From Aquimarina megaterium XH134 (GTDB lineage Bacteria > Bacteroidota > Bacteroidia > Flavobacteriales > Flavobacteriaceae), in the NCBI RefSeq assembly GCF_000520975.1, contig NZ_JACB01000033.1:1-64000 (forward strand): a stretch of 64,000 nucleotides of DNA, given 5' to 3'. Of the stretch, positions 16,700 through 25,947 are shown in pieces; the stretch's first letter is position 1, and every line of letters starts with the position of its first letter. The position numbers and the translations under genes are program-made. Below the pieces are notes generated by a model, which saw only the letters and a list, made by a program, of their open reading frames with translations, had not been told where the DNA came from and did not search any database.

Positions 16700-17845
16700 C
16701 TATTTTTTTTCTTCTGCCTGACGACTTGGTATACTAGCTAATTCTACCTCGAAAATAAGATCGGTATTTGGCGGAATCCCTCGATTACCTCTTTCACCAT
16801 AAGCAAGATGAGAAGGAATAAAAAGTATAGCTTTGGAACCAACATTTTTTAGTTGTAATATACCTTCTCTAAAACCAGCAATCATTTTTGCTTCTGCAGA
16901 ATATGGCATTTGTGCAGGTGCATATCCTCTTGGATCTGCAGCTCTACGCTCATTAAAAATCCCAAGTTCTTTTGCCTTTTCTGCAATATTAGTATCAAAG
17001 ACTCTTCCATCCGAGAAATATCCTGCATAATTTACACCTACAGTTTCTCCTGGCTTAGGTTGTTGTCCATCTCCTTGATTTGTATGTATAATTTCAAGAC
17101 CGCTTTCTAATTTTGTTGCTGTACTTTTTAATTCATTAAACTTTGCAGCAATAGCTTCATTACGTTCCTTTTCTAATCGTTCTTTCTCAGCTTTTTCTTC
17201 TTCAAGAACTTTTAACTTACCTGTAAATGCAGTTTCGGTATTAAAAGCTTTGGCATCCGAACCTTTACGAATGATGTTTACTTCCATCATTTTTACTTCT
17301 GCTTCTGGCTTATCTCCAGGACCTGTTTTTGCAACACCAATACTATCAATAATGTCTTGTCCTAAAACAATTTCTCCAAAAACAGTATGTTTTCCATTTA
17401 ACCATGGAGTTTCTTTTAGTGTAATAAAAAACTGACTACCATTGGTATTTGGGCCAGAATTAGCCATAGATAAGATTCCTTTTGATTTATGAGTAAGTGA
17501 ATCTACAATCTCATCCGGAAATTTATACCCTGGATCTCCTGTACCGGTTCCTAATGGATCCCCAGTTTGGATCATAAAGTCTTTGATTACTCTGTGGAAT
17601 ATAATTCCGTTATAATATTTTTTTCCTTTGTAAGTACTATCGACCATGGTATTGGTGCCTTCTGCCAGCGAAACAAAGTTGGCAACCGTCATAGGCGTAA
17701 GATCATAGTGTAATTTTGCTACTGCTGTACCTTTGTTTGTAATGATTTCGGCATAAATACCTTCTTGTAGATCTGGATATTTTTCATTACAACTGTTAAA
17801 CGCTAATGCAATAATAGCTAAGAATAATAAATTTAATTTTTTCAT
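16700..17845 (-). CDS. Dual-domain peptidyl-prolyl isomerase lipoprotein (cyclophilin + FKBP)
   Basis: A 381-aa lipoprotein (lipobox AFNSC). Residues about 30-200 are a cyclophilin domain with FHRVIKDFMIQTGD and NGSQFFITL. A charged coiled linker follows (EEEKAEKERLEKERNEA). Residues about 255-378 are an FKBP domain with VNYAGYFSDGRVFDTN and IPSHLAYGERG. Both domains isomerise X-Pro bonds, here in the periplasm. Cyclophilin-linker-FKBP fusions (dual-family immunophilins) have been described, including from Flavobacterium. It lies 12 bp after gldI and is presumably part of the same outer-membrane protein-folding operon. Confidence 0.92.
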   Translation of the reverse strand: MKKLNLLFLAIIALAFNSCNEKYPDLQEGIYAEIITNKGTAVAKLHYDLTPMTVANFVSLAEGTNTMVDSTYKGKKYYNGIIFHRVIKDFMIQTGDPLGTGTGDPGYKFPDEIVDSLTHKSKGILSMANSGPNTNGSQFFITLKETPWLNGKHTVFGEIVLGQDIIDSIGVAKTGPGDKPEAEVKMMEVNIIRKGSDAKAFNTETAFTGKLKVLEEEKAEKERLEKERNEAIAAKFNELKSTATKLESGLEIIHTNQGDGQQPKPGETVGVNYAGYFSDGRVFDTNIAEKAKELGIFNERRAADPRGYAPAQMPYSAEAKMIAGFREGILQLKNVGSKAILFIPSHLAYGERGNRGIPPNTDLIFEVELASIPSRQAEEKK

Positions 17846-17857
17846 TTTTGTTGGTAA

Positions 17858-18409
17858 TTAATTTTCTGTTGTTGATTCTTTTGTAATTGTGTTAAGTGTT
17901 ACTTCTGCTATTAACGGAATATTTGTGCCAATCTTATTATCATCCCCATAATATCCATATGCTTGATAAGAAGGAAACAGAAATGTGACCATTTCACCTT
18001 GCTTCATAAGCTTTAATCCTTCTCTTAGACCTAAAAAAAGTTCTTCTTTATCAATGCGATATGTAATTGTATTTAATTCTTGCTGTGAATAAATTACTGT
18101 ACCTCCTAAATCTTTTACATTATAATCGAAGGTTACCACATCTCCAAATTTTGGCGTGATAGTAGATACAGTGTCCTTTTTAGTATAGAAATACCAGAAT
18201 CCTGTTTCTGAGGTTATATAAGTATGAGTAGAATCTTCATTAATAATTTTTTGAATTCTAGCTTCTTCTCTTGCTGCAAGTTCCTTATTGCGATTAATAG
18301 ATTCATTTATAAAAGAACCAGATTTAATACTTACTGGTCTTCGGGCTTCAGGTGTTTTACAAGAAGAAAATAAAAAAAGAAGACAAAGCGTGTGAAGGGC
18401 TAATCTCAT
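17858..18409 (-). CDS. gldI: Gliding motility-associated FKBP-type PPIase lipoprotein GldI
   Basis: A 183-aa lipoprotein (lipobox LFSSC) with one FKBP-type domain: ETGFWYFY, GDVVTFDYNV, GLREGLKLMKQGEMVTFLFPSYQAYGYYG. In Flavobacterium johnsoniae GldI is required for gliding and belongs to the type IX secretion/gliding set, probably folding periplasmic or outer-membrane components. The neighbourhood (nrnA before it with a 4-bp overlap, PPIase after it) matches the usual gldI locus. It suggests that the organism has the gliding/T9SS machinery elsewhere. Confidence 0.92.
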   Translation of the reverse strand: MRLALHTLCLLFLFSSCKTPEARRPVSIKSGSFINESINRNKELAAREEARIQKIINEDSTHTYITSETGFWYFYTKKDTVSTITPKFGDVVTFDYNVKDLGGTVIYSQQELNTITYRIDKEELFLGLREGLKLMKQGEMVTFLFPSYQAYGYYGDDNKIGTNIPLIAEVTLNTITKESTTEN

Positions 18410-19422
18410 TGATTTAGGACTTTTTTATAAGTTGGTAAGATACTAATAAATTTTTCAACAGTATTAGATAATGAGAGATTACTTCTTCCACCGGCTGCAT
18501 TATTATGCCCCCCTCCTTCAAAATGATTTCTTGAGAATTCGTTTACCGAGAAATCACCCTTAGAACGTAGGGAGATTTTAATAATTTCTTCTCCTTTATT
18601 CTCTATAAAAATAGCGGCAAATTTAATTCCTTTTATAGAAAGTCCGAAATTAACAAAACCTTCGGTGTCTCCTTTTTTGAAATTATGTTGATCCAGTTCT
18701 TTTTGAGATAAAGTAATATATGCTGTTTTATATTCTGGGAGCACTCTTAGATTATTTAGAGCAACACCTTTTAATTGAATTTTGGACAGTGTATTGGTGT
18801 CATAGATATTTTCGTGTATTCGTGTATTATCTGCCCCTCGATCAATTAAATCTGCTATTACTTTATGAGTAGTACTCGTTGTAGATCTATATCTAAAAGA
18901 TCCAGTATCTGTCATTATTCCAACATAAATACAGGTAGCAACCTCTGAGGTGATTTTATCCAAGTCATCTAGTTTTTCTATAAAATGATATATCATCTGG
19001 CAGGTAGAACTCATACCAGGGTCACTATAAGTAAATTTTGCGTAATTGGCAGGTTGTTGATGATGATCAATCATAATGAAACTGGTTTCGGTTTTTGCCA
19101 AAACGTTTTCCATATCACCACTTCTAGAAAAGTGATTAAAATCTAAAGTGAAAATAAGATCTGCATTTTCAATTTTTGATAAAGCAATTTTGGTATCATT
19201 ATCATACTTAAGAATCGTATTTTCACCAGGCATCCACTTTAAAAAAAGAGGGTAATCATTTGGTGTAATAACCGTAACATTATGCCCCAAAGAAATAAGA
19301 TAGTGATATAATGCCAAACTAGAACCTATGGCATCGCCATCTGGATTTTTATGGGTTACAATTACAATGTTTTTTGAAGAAGAGAGAAGCCCTCTTACCT
19401 TGTTTATTTCAATAGTATTCAT
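18406..19422 (-). CDS. nrnA: DHH family phosphoesterase (NrnA-like oligoribonuclease/pAp phosphatase)
   Basis: A 338-aa soluble enzyme. The DHH domain shows THKNPDGDAIGSS, TLDFNHFSR and the name motif IDHHQQ. The DHHA1 domain ends with the substrate-binding GGGHNNAAGG. NrnA-type enzymes degrade nanoRNAs and dephosphorylate 3'-phosphoadenosine 5'-phosphate. It overlaps gldI by 4 bp and is first in the three-gene operon. A weak -7 element (TATCTTCG on the minus strand, 19437-19430) lies just upstream. Confidence 0.9.
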   Translation of the reverse strand: MNTIEINKVRGLLSSSKNIVIVTHKNPDGDAIGSSLALYHYLISLGHNVTVITPNDYPLFLKWMPGENTILKYDNDTKIALSKIENADLIFTLDFNHFSRSGDMENVLAKTETSFIMIDHHQQPANYAKFTYSDPGMSSTCQMIYHFIEKLDDLDKITSEVATCIYVGIMTDTGSFRYRSTTSTTHKVIADLIDRGADNTRIHENIYDTNTLSKIQLKGVALNNLRVLPEYKTAYITLSQKELDQHNFKKGDTEGFVNFGLSIKGIKFAAIFIENKGEEIIKISLRSKGDFSVNEFSRNHFEGGGHNNAAGGRSNLSLSNTVEKFISILPTYKKVLNQ

Positions 19423-19470
19423 AGGTCAGCGAAGATACAATAAATAATATTTTAGTAATATTAGAACAAT

Positions 19471-19478
19471 TAATTTTG
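19471..19478 (+). promoter_or_regulatory. Possible -7 element of the PhoD-like gene
   Basis: TAATTTTG fits TAnnTTTG and lies 23 nt before ATG 19502. An upstream TTTA at 19451 is only 16 nt away, so the -33 element is weak. Confidence 0.4.
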
Positions 19479-19501
19479 TTGAGTCACTAAATTTGATAGC
19501 C

Positions 19502-20530
19502 ATGAGATATATCGCCAGTTTTCTAATTATGTTTTTTTGTGTACTTCAATTATCATTTGCACAAGATAAGACATCATCATCTTCAGATTTTGTTATAGCT
19601 TTCGGAAGCTGTAATAAACAGAATAGTCCTCAGCCATTTTGGAATGAAATTTTAAAGAATACACCTGATTTATTTATCTGGGGAGGAGACAATATCTATG
19701 CGGATTCTGACGATATGTCGAAAATAAAAAGTGATTATGCACTGCAAAACAGTAATCCTGATTATCAAAAATTAAAAAAAGTAGCCCCTGTAATGGCTAC
19801 GTGGGATGATCATGATTATGGTAAAAATGATGCTGGAGTAGAGTGGAGTAAAAAAGAAGAGAGCCAACAGTTATTTCTGGATTTTTTAGAAGTCTCAAAA
19901 GAAGATTCTCTACGAGATCAGGATGGAGTATATACATCAAGGGTTTTTGAAATTGAAAAAGGAAGTGTTAAAGTAATTGTTTTAGACACCCGATATTTTA
20001 GATCGGCTTTAAGAAAAAGTACAGAAGAAGGAAGACGCTATGAACCATATGAAAATAACGAAGGGACTGTATTGGGAGAAAAGCAATGGAAATGGTTCGA
20101 AAAAGAGCTGGTATCTAATTATTCTGATTTTATTCTTATCGTAAGTAGTATTCAATTTTTATCATCAGAACATGGTTTCGAAACTTGGGGAAATTTTCCG
20201 CATGAAGTAAAACGATTAAAAGATATGTTAATACGTAATGGAGTAAGAAATGCAATAATACTTAGTGGAGATCGACATATTTCTGAGTTTTCGATGACTA
20301 AGGTAAAAGGGCTTAAATACCCATTAATTGATTTTACATCTAGTGGTTTAACACATTCATATACACAATACAATGGGGAGTCTAATAAGTACAGAATTGG
20401 TCGAGTAATCTCAACTCCAAGTTTTGGCATACTGAAATTTGATCTTGATTCTTATACTGTAACTATGCAGATTAGAGGTGAAAATAATATCGTATTACAA
20501 GAGTTTAAACGACAATATCCTAAAAAATAG
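19502..20530 (+). CDS. Secreted PhoD-like alkaline phosphatase/phosphodiesterase
   Basis: A 342-aa protein with a cleavable signal peptide (LQLSFAQ). PhoD-family metal ligands can be read: AFGSCNKQ, IWGGDNIYAD, TWDDHDYGKNDAG and LSGDRHISEF. These proteins hydrolyse phosphomono- or diesters in the periplasm or at the surface using Ca/Fe or similar metals. ATG 19502 is chosen over TTG 19493 because it fits the candidate promoter. It is a single gene, divergent from nrnA. Confidence 0.88.
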   Translation: MRYIASFLIMFFCVLQLSFAQDKTSSSSDFVIAFGSCNKQNSPQPFWNEILKNTPDLFIWGGDNIYADSDDMSKIKSDYALQNSNPDYQKLKKVAPVMATWDDHDYGKNDAGVEWSKKEESQQLFLDFLEVSKEDSLRDQDGVYTSRVFEIEKGSVKVIVLDTRYFRSALRKSTEEGRRYEPYENNEGTVLGEKQWKWFEKELVSNYSDFILIVSSIQFLSSEHGFETWGNFPHEVKRLKDMLIRNGVRNAIILSGDRHISEFSMTKVKGLKYPLIDFTSSGLTHSYTQYNGESNKYRIGRVISTPSFGILKFDLDSYTVTMQIRGENNIVLQEFKRQYPKK

Positions 20531-20608
20531 ATCTATTAGGATACGAATAATTGATTTTTAATAATACTCATTTCATATAATAATTCTTGTTTTTGATGCT
20601 TTTATATA

Positions 20609-20616
20609 TATTTTTG
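20609..20616 (+). promoter_or_regulatory. Probable -7 promoter element of ndk
   Basis: TATTTTTG matches TAnnTTTG. A TTTG at 20592-20595 is only 13 nt upstream, shorter than usual. It leaves a leader of about 85 nt before ATG 20708. Confidence 0.45.
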
Positions 20617-20707
20617 CACAAAATTTTAAAAATAGGGTTTTTATATACCTAAGTAATAATTTGAAATACTTCTAATTATAAGAGGTATTAGATAACAAAA
20701 ACATACA

Positions 20708-21127
20708 ATGGCAACAAACAGAACTTTTACAATGCTTAAACCGGATGCGGTAAGAAAAGGATACATTGGAGGAATTATTGAGCAAATTACTGCTTCAGGA
20801 TTTAGAATTGTAGCAATGAAATTAACTCAGCTTACTACAGATGATGCTGCAGCATTTTATGCAGTTCATAAAGAGCGTCCTTTTTATGGGGAATTAGTAG
20901 AGTATATGACAAGTGGTCCGATTGTAGCTGCTATTTTAGAAAAGGAAAATGCTGTAGAAGATTTCAGAACCTTAATAGGTGCAACAAATCCAGAAGAGGC
21001 TGCAGAAGGAACTATTCGTAAAAAGTATGCTACTTCTATTAGTGAAAACGCTGTACACGGTAGTGATAGTGATGAAAATGCTGCTATTGAAGGAGCTTTT
21101 CATTTTGCTGGAAGAGAGCAATTCTAA
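20708..21127 (+). CDS. ndk: Nucleoside diphosphate kinase
   Basis: A 139-aa enzyme that transfers the gamma phosphate from ATP to NDPs through a phospho-histidine. [19 protein letters not shown] at the N-terminus and [12 protein letters not shown] (active-site His) near residue 117 are diagnostic. The length is standard. It is a single gene closed by a strong terminator. Codon use looks biased to frequent codons, as expected for a highly expressed gene. Confidence 0.97.
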   Translation: MATNRTFTMLKPDAVRKGYIGGIIEQITASGFRIVAMKLTQLTTDDAAAFYAVHKERPFYGELVEYMTSGPIVAAILEKENAVEDFRTLIGATNPEEAAEGTIRKKYATSISENAVHGSDSDENAAIEGAFHFAGREQF

Positions 21128-21147
21128 AAAGATATATTTCTTATTAC

Positions 21148-21183
21148 AAAAAAAGCTGTCTGTATATACAGACAGCTTTTTTT
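21148..21183. terminator. Bidirectional Rho-independent terminator
   Basis: A perfect 26-bp palindrome (21153-21178) with arms AAGCTGTCTGTA/TACAGACAGCTT, flanked by A-runs and T-runs, between the convergent ndk and peptidase genes. Confidence 0.9.
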
Positions 21184-21195
21184 GTGTTTTATAGA

Positions 21196-22305
21196 TTATA
21201 CTTTTTCTTTTATTTTTTTAGGAATACCATCTTTATGAAGTAAAATTCCTACGGTTTTCATTCTAAAATATGCTTCAGACATATAAAGATATCCATGTTG
21301 AGCTCCTTTAATACCCCAGGAGTTTTTGATTTTATAATACGTTTTTCCTTTTTTATCAACGCCTTTACCAACTAAATGCATTAAGTGATCATCTGTGGTG
21401 TTGTAATTTTCGAATTCTTTTTGTCGAGATTCGGGAGTTACTTTTTCTTCTTCAATATATTCTTTAAATGCATCTTCACGTTCTTTCTTATGAGTTAGAA
21501 TTGCTAAGCCACTTTTTTGAGAAAACCCTACTTCACTTACGTCTCCGTCCCACGCTACCGTATATCCTTCTTTTAAAGCATGATCAACGACTTGTTGTAA
21601 CTCATCAAGCGAGATATTATGATATATTCCATTAGAGAAATTATCTGGGATTTCCAGAATAAAATCACTATTCATGGGATGATGGGTAAAAGAGGTTAGT
21701 GTGATGTAGTTATTTGCATCAATCCCAAGTTCCTTAGCGAACTCAATAGGAGTATAGGTTTTGTTATTATATGTAAAAGTATTCGGTCTTTTCCCAAGAT
21801 AAATATCTAACATTGCTTCATAACTTTTCCACCAGTTTTTCGAAAGAATTTTGTGTTTTACAGCATTATCAACCATATTGGTTAATAATTTTATTAATTC
21901 GCTATGATCATGACGACCCGCACTACCTCCTGCAAAACCTGTATACATTTGATTAGGAATAATTCCGTGTTTTTGAATAGATTTTATAACATCATGTGCA
22001 AGTGCTCCTTCACTAAATTGGGCTTTACCTTGTCTTAGTATATAATTTCTGGCTTTATCGGTGTATGTATTTCTAACCTGAAATAATTCTGATAAATCGT
22101 GAACTCCGTGTCCTAGCCGAGCAATCTCTGACTCGATATAAGAGGTGGTAGAAAAACTCCAGCATGTACCCGTTTTTCCTTGACTAATAACAGGGTTACA
22201 TTGAAGAGATATTTGATCTGTGATACTATAATCGGGATGTGTTTCTTGCGCATATCCTATAGATAAAAATAGAAACATGCAATTAATAAAAAAGAGTTTT
22301 TTCAT
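21196..22305 (-). CDS. Secreted C1B cysteine peptidase (aminopeptidase C/bleomycin hydrolase-like)
   Basis: A 369-aa protein with a signal peptide ending SIGYAQ. Catalytic motifs: QGKTGTCWSFS (Cys48 and the oxyanion Gln), DDHLMHLVGKG (His) and KNSWG (Asn), the C1B/PepC set. A frame extension to 22395 exists but adds an unlikely N-terminus; ATG 22305 gives a clean signal peptide. PepC enzymes are usually cytosolic aminopeptidases, so export is notable. It follows the FecA-type receptor by 83 bp on the same strand and could be read through from it. Confidence 0.9.
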   Translation of the reverse strand: MKKLFFINCMFLFLSIGYAQETHPDYSITDQISLQCNPVISQGKTGTCWSFSTTSYIESEIARLGHGVHDLSELFQVRNTYTDKARNYILRQGKAQFSEGALAHDVIKSIQKHGIIPNQMYTGFAGGSAGRHDHSELIKLLTNMVDNAVKHKILSKNWWKSYEAMLDIYLGKRPNTFTYNNKTYTPIEFAKELGIDANNYITLTSFTHHPMNSDFILEIPDNFSNGIYHNISLDELQQVVDHALKEGYTVAWDGDVSEVGFSQKSGLAILTHKKEREDAFKEYIEEEKVTPESRQKEFENYNTTDDHLMHLVGKGVDKKGKTYYKIKNSWGIKGAQHGYLYMSEAYFRMKTVGILLHKDGIPKKIKEKV

Positions 22306-22388
22306 TTTAGTTATATGATTTGTAGGCGATGAAGGTACAAGAAAATAGATAAAAAAGGAAAACTCAACTAAAAAAATGAAGTAGTTCT

Positions 22389-24941
22389 TTACCAAAAAAT
22401 TCTAAAGCTAATATTAGGAGTAATCCCCAAGGATAGTATGTCTGAATTGATAAATTGGTTATTAAGAGAATTTGTTGTTCTAAACTCTCGGTTTAGTAAA
22501 TTCTTTTTGTTGTATATATTTAGAACAGAGAGCCCAATACGATATTTTATATTAGGATTGTAACCTATTTTAAAATCATAAATAGCAGAGAAATCTAGCC
22601 TGTGATATTCTGGAAGATTATTACTGTTAATCTCATCAAATTCTAAGATTACGATTTCACCACTTTCATCTACTCCAGATACATTAGTATAGGCTTTACC
22701 CGTATGCCAAATCCAGCTCAGAGAAAATTGAAAATTATTAAGCTTATAAAATTGAGACCATTTTACGGTATGTTCAATATTCCAATTACCAGGAAACGAT
22801 TCGTTGTTATTAATACTTTCAAATGTATTACGGGTATTGATATAAGAATAACTAACCCAGGTTTTATAATTTTTAAATCTTTTTTTTAGAAAAAGATCGA
22901 TACCAAAAATTCTACTTTCTCCTACATGATGGATATTGTCTATAGGGTTAATAAAACCAGAGGTTAATGTAGTAATATCTTCGATTTGTTTATAGTAACC
23001 ATCAATATCCAGGTACCATTTATTTTTTCTAAAACTGCTTCCTAATGTAAATTGATAACTACTAATCACAGGAAATTGCTCATCATTAGCTAATGTCCAG
23101 ACTTGATTTTCAAGAGATAAGTCACTCACAACAGATTCTTGAATCTGGCTGGTTGATTGACTTCTGTATTCTAGACTAGTATTGATTTCCCAATTTTTGG
23201 TAATATATTTTTGAGCAAATACTCGAGGTTCGATATACGTTTTGTCGAGCTCTGCATAAAAATTGAAACGTAAGCCAGCCGAAACATAAAAGTTTTTTGG
23301 ATTATCGAATGTGTATTCTGCATATGCTGCATGTGTGTTTAAAAAACGATCATCTTCATCCAGAATTAACTCATAACTCGGAGTTGCAGTAACAAAGGCA
23401 TATCTAATCGTATTGTTGGATAATTGATAACCACCAGAAATGTTTTGATATTTTGATAGTTTATAATTTAATCCAAGTTCTGCCCCATAATCTCCCACAG
23501 TGTTTTTTTTACTTTCGATTTCGGTGATTGCTCCAAGATTTCTGGTAATGAATTGATAATTTAAAAGGTATTTGGTGTAATACCCACTTACTTTGGTATT
23601 AAAAGTATTACTGTAGGTATGACTCCATTTAAAATTATATCCTTCATTCTCTGTTGTAAGATCATCATTAAAGGATTCGATAGCATCACTTCTTCTAAAA
23701 TCTAGGTCATTTTTACTATAAATTGTGTTAATTTCAATTTTATCACTATCTGAAGGCTGTAGAATTAAATTTGCATTATAATCTATATAGAAAAAATCAT
23801 TGCTCTCATTATTAAGGGCAACAGTCTCGGCAATTTTAGTATTCTGAAAAACACGATCAGAGAGTTGTTTATAGGTAAATGTTTCTAAAACATCGGTATA
23901 TGATCTTCTTCCTGATACTTGAAGTGATACTTTGTCTCGTATGATAGGAATATGGGCTACCATATCTGCATTGATCATATTAAAACCAGCTCCACCAGAA
24001 AAACGTTCTGCAATTTGGTTTTCGGATTTAATATCGATTACACCTGCAATTCGATCCCCATATTTGGCACTGACTCCACTTTTAGAAAAATTAACTTCTT
24101 TAGCAACATATGGATTAAATGCAGATAGCATACCAAATAAATGCCCTTGGTGGTACGTTTTTATACCATTCCACAGTACCAGATTTTGATTGGGAGCGCT
24201 TCCTCTTACAAATAATCCAGAAGCAGTCTCAAATGGGTTGTTAACACCTGGTGTAAGTTGTATGGTTTGTAATATATCTGGTTCTGTACGCCCAGGAAGA
24301 ATTTCTACATTATTTAAATCAACATGAATTACTTCTTTGTTTTGGGTAATGCCTTTAGCTAAATATTCCTGAATAAAAACCTCGTCCAAAATTTCTTCAT
24401 GTGCATTGGTAAGATATATTTTAATACACTCATCGGTTAAAAACGATTTTGAATTCAAAATCCTTTGGCGAAATCCCGGAGCACTAATCAAAATAACCGA
24501 GTTGTATGGTACCAGATTACTTTCAAAATAACCCTTGTTATCAGTAGTCACATTAGTGCGATTGGCTTTAAAAAAGATTCCTATATCTTTAAGTGGTTTT
24601 TGTTCTTCGTCTAAAATATATCCACAAACAGAAATAGTGTCTCTTTTATTTAAGACACTAATGGTAACAAAGTTTTCTCCAGTGATTTTAAACTTTAGTT
24701 TCGTTTGTTGTTGTAGTTTTTTTATTAAATCTTCTAGAGAGAGTTGAGGATTTAGCGTTATAGAAATATTTTTATCCTTTATAAAAGTATCAATATAAGA
24801 AAACTTAAGGCTATAAAATGCTTCAATTATAGGGATTACTTCGGGGAGTGGTTTATTATTGATAGTAACGACTTTTGCTTCTTCTTGAGAAGAAACAGAT
24901 ATGCTACATAAGAAAATACATACACATAGAAGTCTTATCAT
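22389..24941 (-). CDS. FecA-type TonB-dependent outer membrane receptor/transducer
   Basis: An 850-aa receptor. The signal peptide is followed by an STN-like signalling domain (residues about 30-97, TINNKPLPEVIPIIEAFYS). Next come a carboxypeptidase-regulatory-like beta domain (about 103-190), a TonB plug (IQLTPGVNNPFETASGLFVRG in part) and a 22-strand-type barrel to the C-terminal aromatic residue. The STN domain is the part that talks to FecR, and fecR and the sigma gene lie directly upstream on the same strand (4-bp gap to fecR). The ligand is unknown; candidates are peptides or chelated iron. Confidence 0.92.
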   Translation of the reverse strand: MIRLLCVCIFLCSISVSSQEEAKVVTINNKPLPEVIPIIEAFYSLKFSYIDTFIKDKNISITLNPQLSLEDLIKKLQQQTKLKFKITGENFVTISVLNKRDTISVCGYILDEEQKPLKDIGIFFKANRTNVTTDNKGYFESNLVPYNSVILISAPGFRQRILNSKSFLTDECIKIYLTNAHEEILDEVFIQEYLAKGITQNKEVIHVDLNNVEILPGRTEPDILQTIQLTPGVNNPFETASGLFVRGSAPNQNLVLWNGIKTYHQGHLFGMLSAFNPYVAKEVNFSKSGVSAKYGDRIAGVIDIKSENQIAERFSGGAGFNMINADMVAHIPIIRDKVSLQVSGRRSYTDVLETFTYKQLSDRVFQNTKIAETVALNNESNDFFYIDYNANLILQPSDSDKIEINTIYSKNDLDFRRSDAIESFNDDLTTENEGYNFKWSHTYSNTFNTKVSGYYTKYLLNYQFITRNLGAITEIESKKNTVGDYGAELGLNYKLSKYQNISGGYQLSNNTIRYAFVTATPSYELILDEDDRFLNTHAAYAEYTFDNPKNFYVSAGLRFNFYAELDKTYIEPRVFAQKYITKNWEINTSLEYRSQSTSQIQESVVSDLSLENQVWTLANDEQFPVISSYQFTLGSSFRKNKWYLDIDGYYKQIEDITTLTSGFINPIDNIHHVGESRIFGIDLFLKKRFKNYKTWVSYSYINTRNTFESINNNESFPGNWNIEHTVKWSQFYKLNNFQFSLSWIWHTGKAYTNVSGVDESGEIVILEFDEINSNNLPEYHRLDFSAIYDFKIGYNPNIKYRIGLSVLNIYNKKNLLNREFRTTNSLNNQFINSDILSLGITPNISFRIFW

Positions 24942-24945
24942 TCTA

Positions 24946-25860
24946 CTATTTTTCTAATACCACAGTCTTGCTATCTTTCGATACGCTATACTTCATGCCT
25001 AAGGTACTAAAAACTGTTCTAAGAGCAACTTCCTTATTGTTATTAGGGAAAGTTCCTGTATATATAGTTTCGAGATTTATCTCTGTTGTCTTAATTTTTA
25101 AATCATATTGTTCTTCAAGCTCCTTAAATACGTATTTGATAGGTATACTTCTAAATGAGCTTGTATTACTTAGCCAAGAAGGCTCTTTAATATCAAAAAT
25201 CCAGCTTTCTGGATCGGTGTTTTCAAGATTTCTATATCCTTTTCCTGCTGTTAGAATTTTTTTGTTTTCCTTATTGGTAACACTAACTCTACCTTCATAA
25301 CAAGTAACTTCAAAAAAAGAATTTTGAGATTGCACATTAAATTGGGTTCCTAATACAGAAACTGCTCCGTTTTTGGTAGTAACAGTGAATTTACTTCCTT
25401 TTTTTACTTTAAAAAAGGCTTCTCCTTCTAAGGTTACCATTCTGTTTTCTTTCCAGTTTTCTTTATCAAAACTCGCTAAAGATTTAGCGTTAAGGATCAT
25501 TTCTGATCCATCTGGTAATGTTACAGATAATTGTTCTCCAAAATTAGTGCTGAACGACTCATTGGGATTAAATAAAAAGATTCCCAGAATAATTGCAATC
25601 GAAGCGGCAGCCGCAATATAAGGCCATAATTTTATAACCGAATTAGATTTTTCTTTTGCTGTATAACTCGATTTTGATTTTAAAGCAGAAAGTTCTTTTT
25701 CTACATCATAATCTTTTAGATTCAAAGCATCAGCGCCAGCCATTATTTTTACATAATACTCATACTCAGGATGGGATTTAAACTCAAGAAGTTCCTCTTC
25801 AGAAAGCTCTCCGCTAATCCACCTGGATAAGAATATATCATCTTTTTTATCGTCTAACAT
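24946..25860 (-). CDS. FecR-family anti-sigma/signal relay protein
   Basis: A 304-aa inner-membrane protein. The N-terminal cytoplasmic anti-sigma segment (SRWISGELSEEELLEFKSH) is followed by one transmembrane helix (about 79-98). The periplasmic FecR domain contains LSVTLPDGSEMILNAKSLA and VLGTQFNVQ. The C-terminal DUF4974-type domain contains IPIKYVFKELEEQYDLKIK. It passes the receptor signal to the sigma factor. It has its own predicted sigma-dependent promoter at 25882-25909 in the gap after the sigma gene. Confidence 0.93.
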   Translation of the reverse strand: MLDDKKDDIFLSRWISGELSEEELLEFKSHPEYEYYVKIMAGADALNLKDYDVEKELSALKSKSSYTAKEKSNSVIKLWPYIAAAASIAIILGIFLFNPNESFSTNFGEQLSVTLPDGSEMILNAKSLASFDKENWKENRMVTLEGEAFFKVKKGSKFTVTTKNGAVSVLGTQFNVQSQNSFFEVTCYEGRVSVTNKENKKILTAGKGYRNLENTDPESWIFDIKEPSWLSNTSSFRSIPIKYVFKELEEQYDLKIKTTEINLETIYTGTFPNNNKEVALRTVFSTLGMKYSVSKDSKTVVLEK

Positions 25861-25881
25861 AACTTCGGCATATAATATGTG

Positions 25882-25909
25882 AACGTTTTATTTTTAAATT
25901 ACCCTACCT
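25882..25909 (-). promoter_or_regulatory. Predicted FecI-type sigma promoter of fecR-receptor operon
   Basis: On the minus strand: AGGTAGGGTAA (25909-25899), 13 nt, CGTT (25885-25882). The predicted start lies about 15 nt before the fecR ATG at 25860. Same elements and spacing as 26545-26572 and 33373-33400. Confidence 0.75.
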
Positions 25910-25947
25910 CCTTGTATTAAAAAGTTTTTTAGGTTAGTAGGTTTCCT

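Noticed and set aside
22306..22395. N-terminal extension of the C1B peptidase frame
   Set aside because: The inner ATG at 22305 starts a clean signal peptide; the extension overlaps the receptor gene end and adds a second hydrophobic stretch.
24875..25300. Plus-strand frame of 141 codons antisense to fecR and the receptor start
   Set aside because: It lies entirely opposite well-supported coding sequence and has no recognisable domain.
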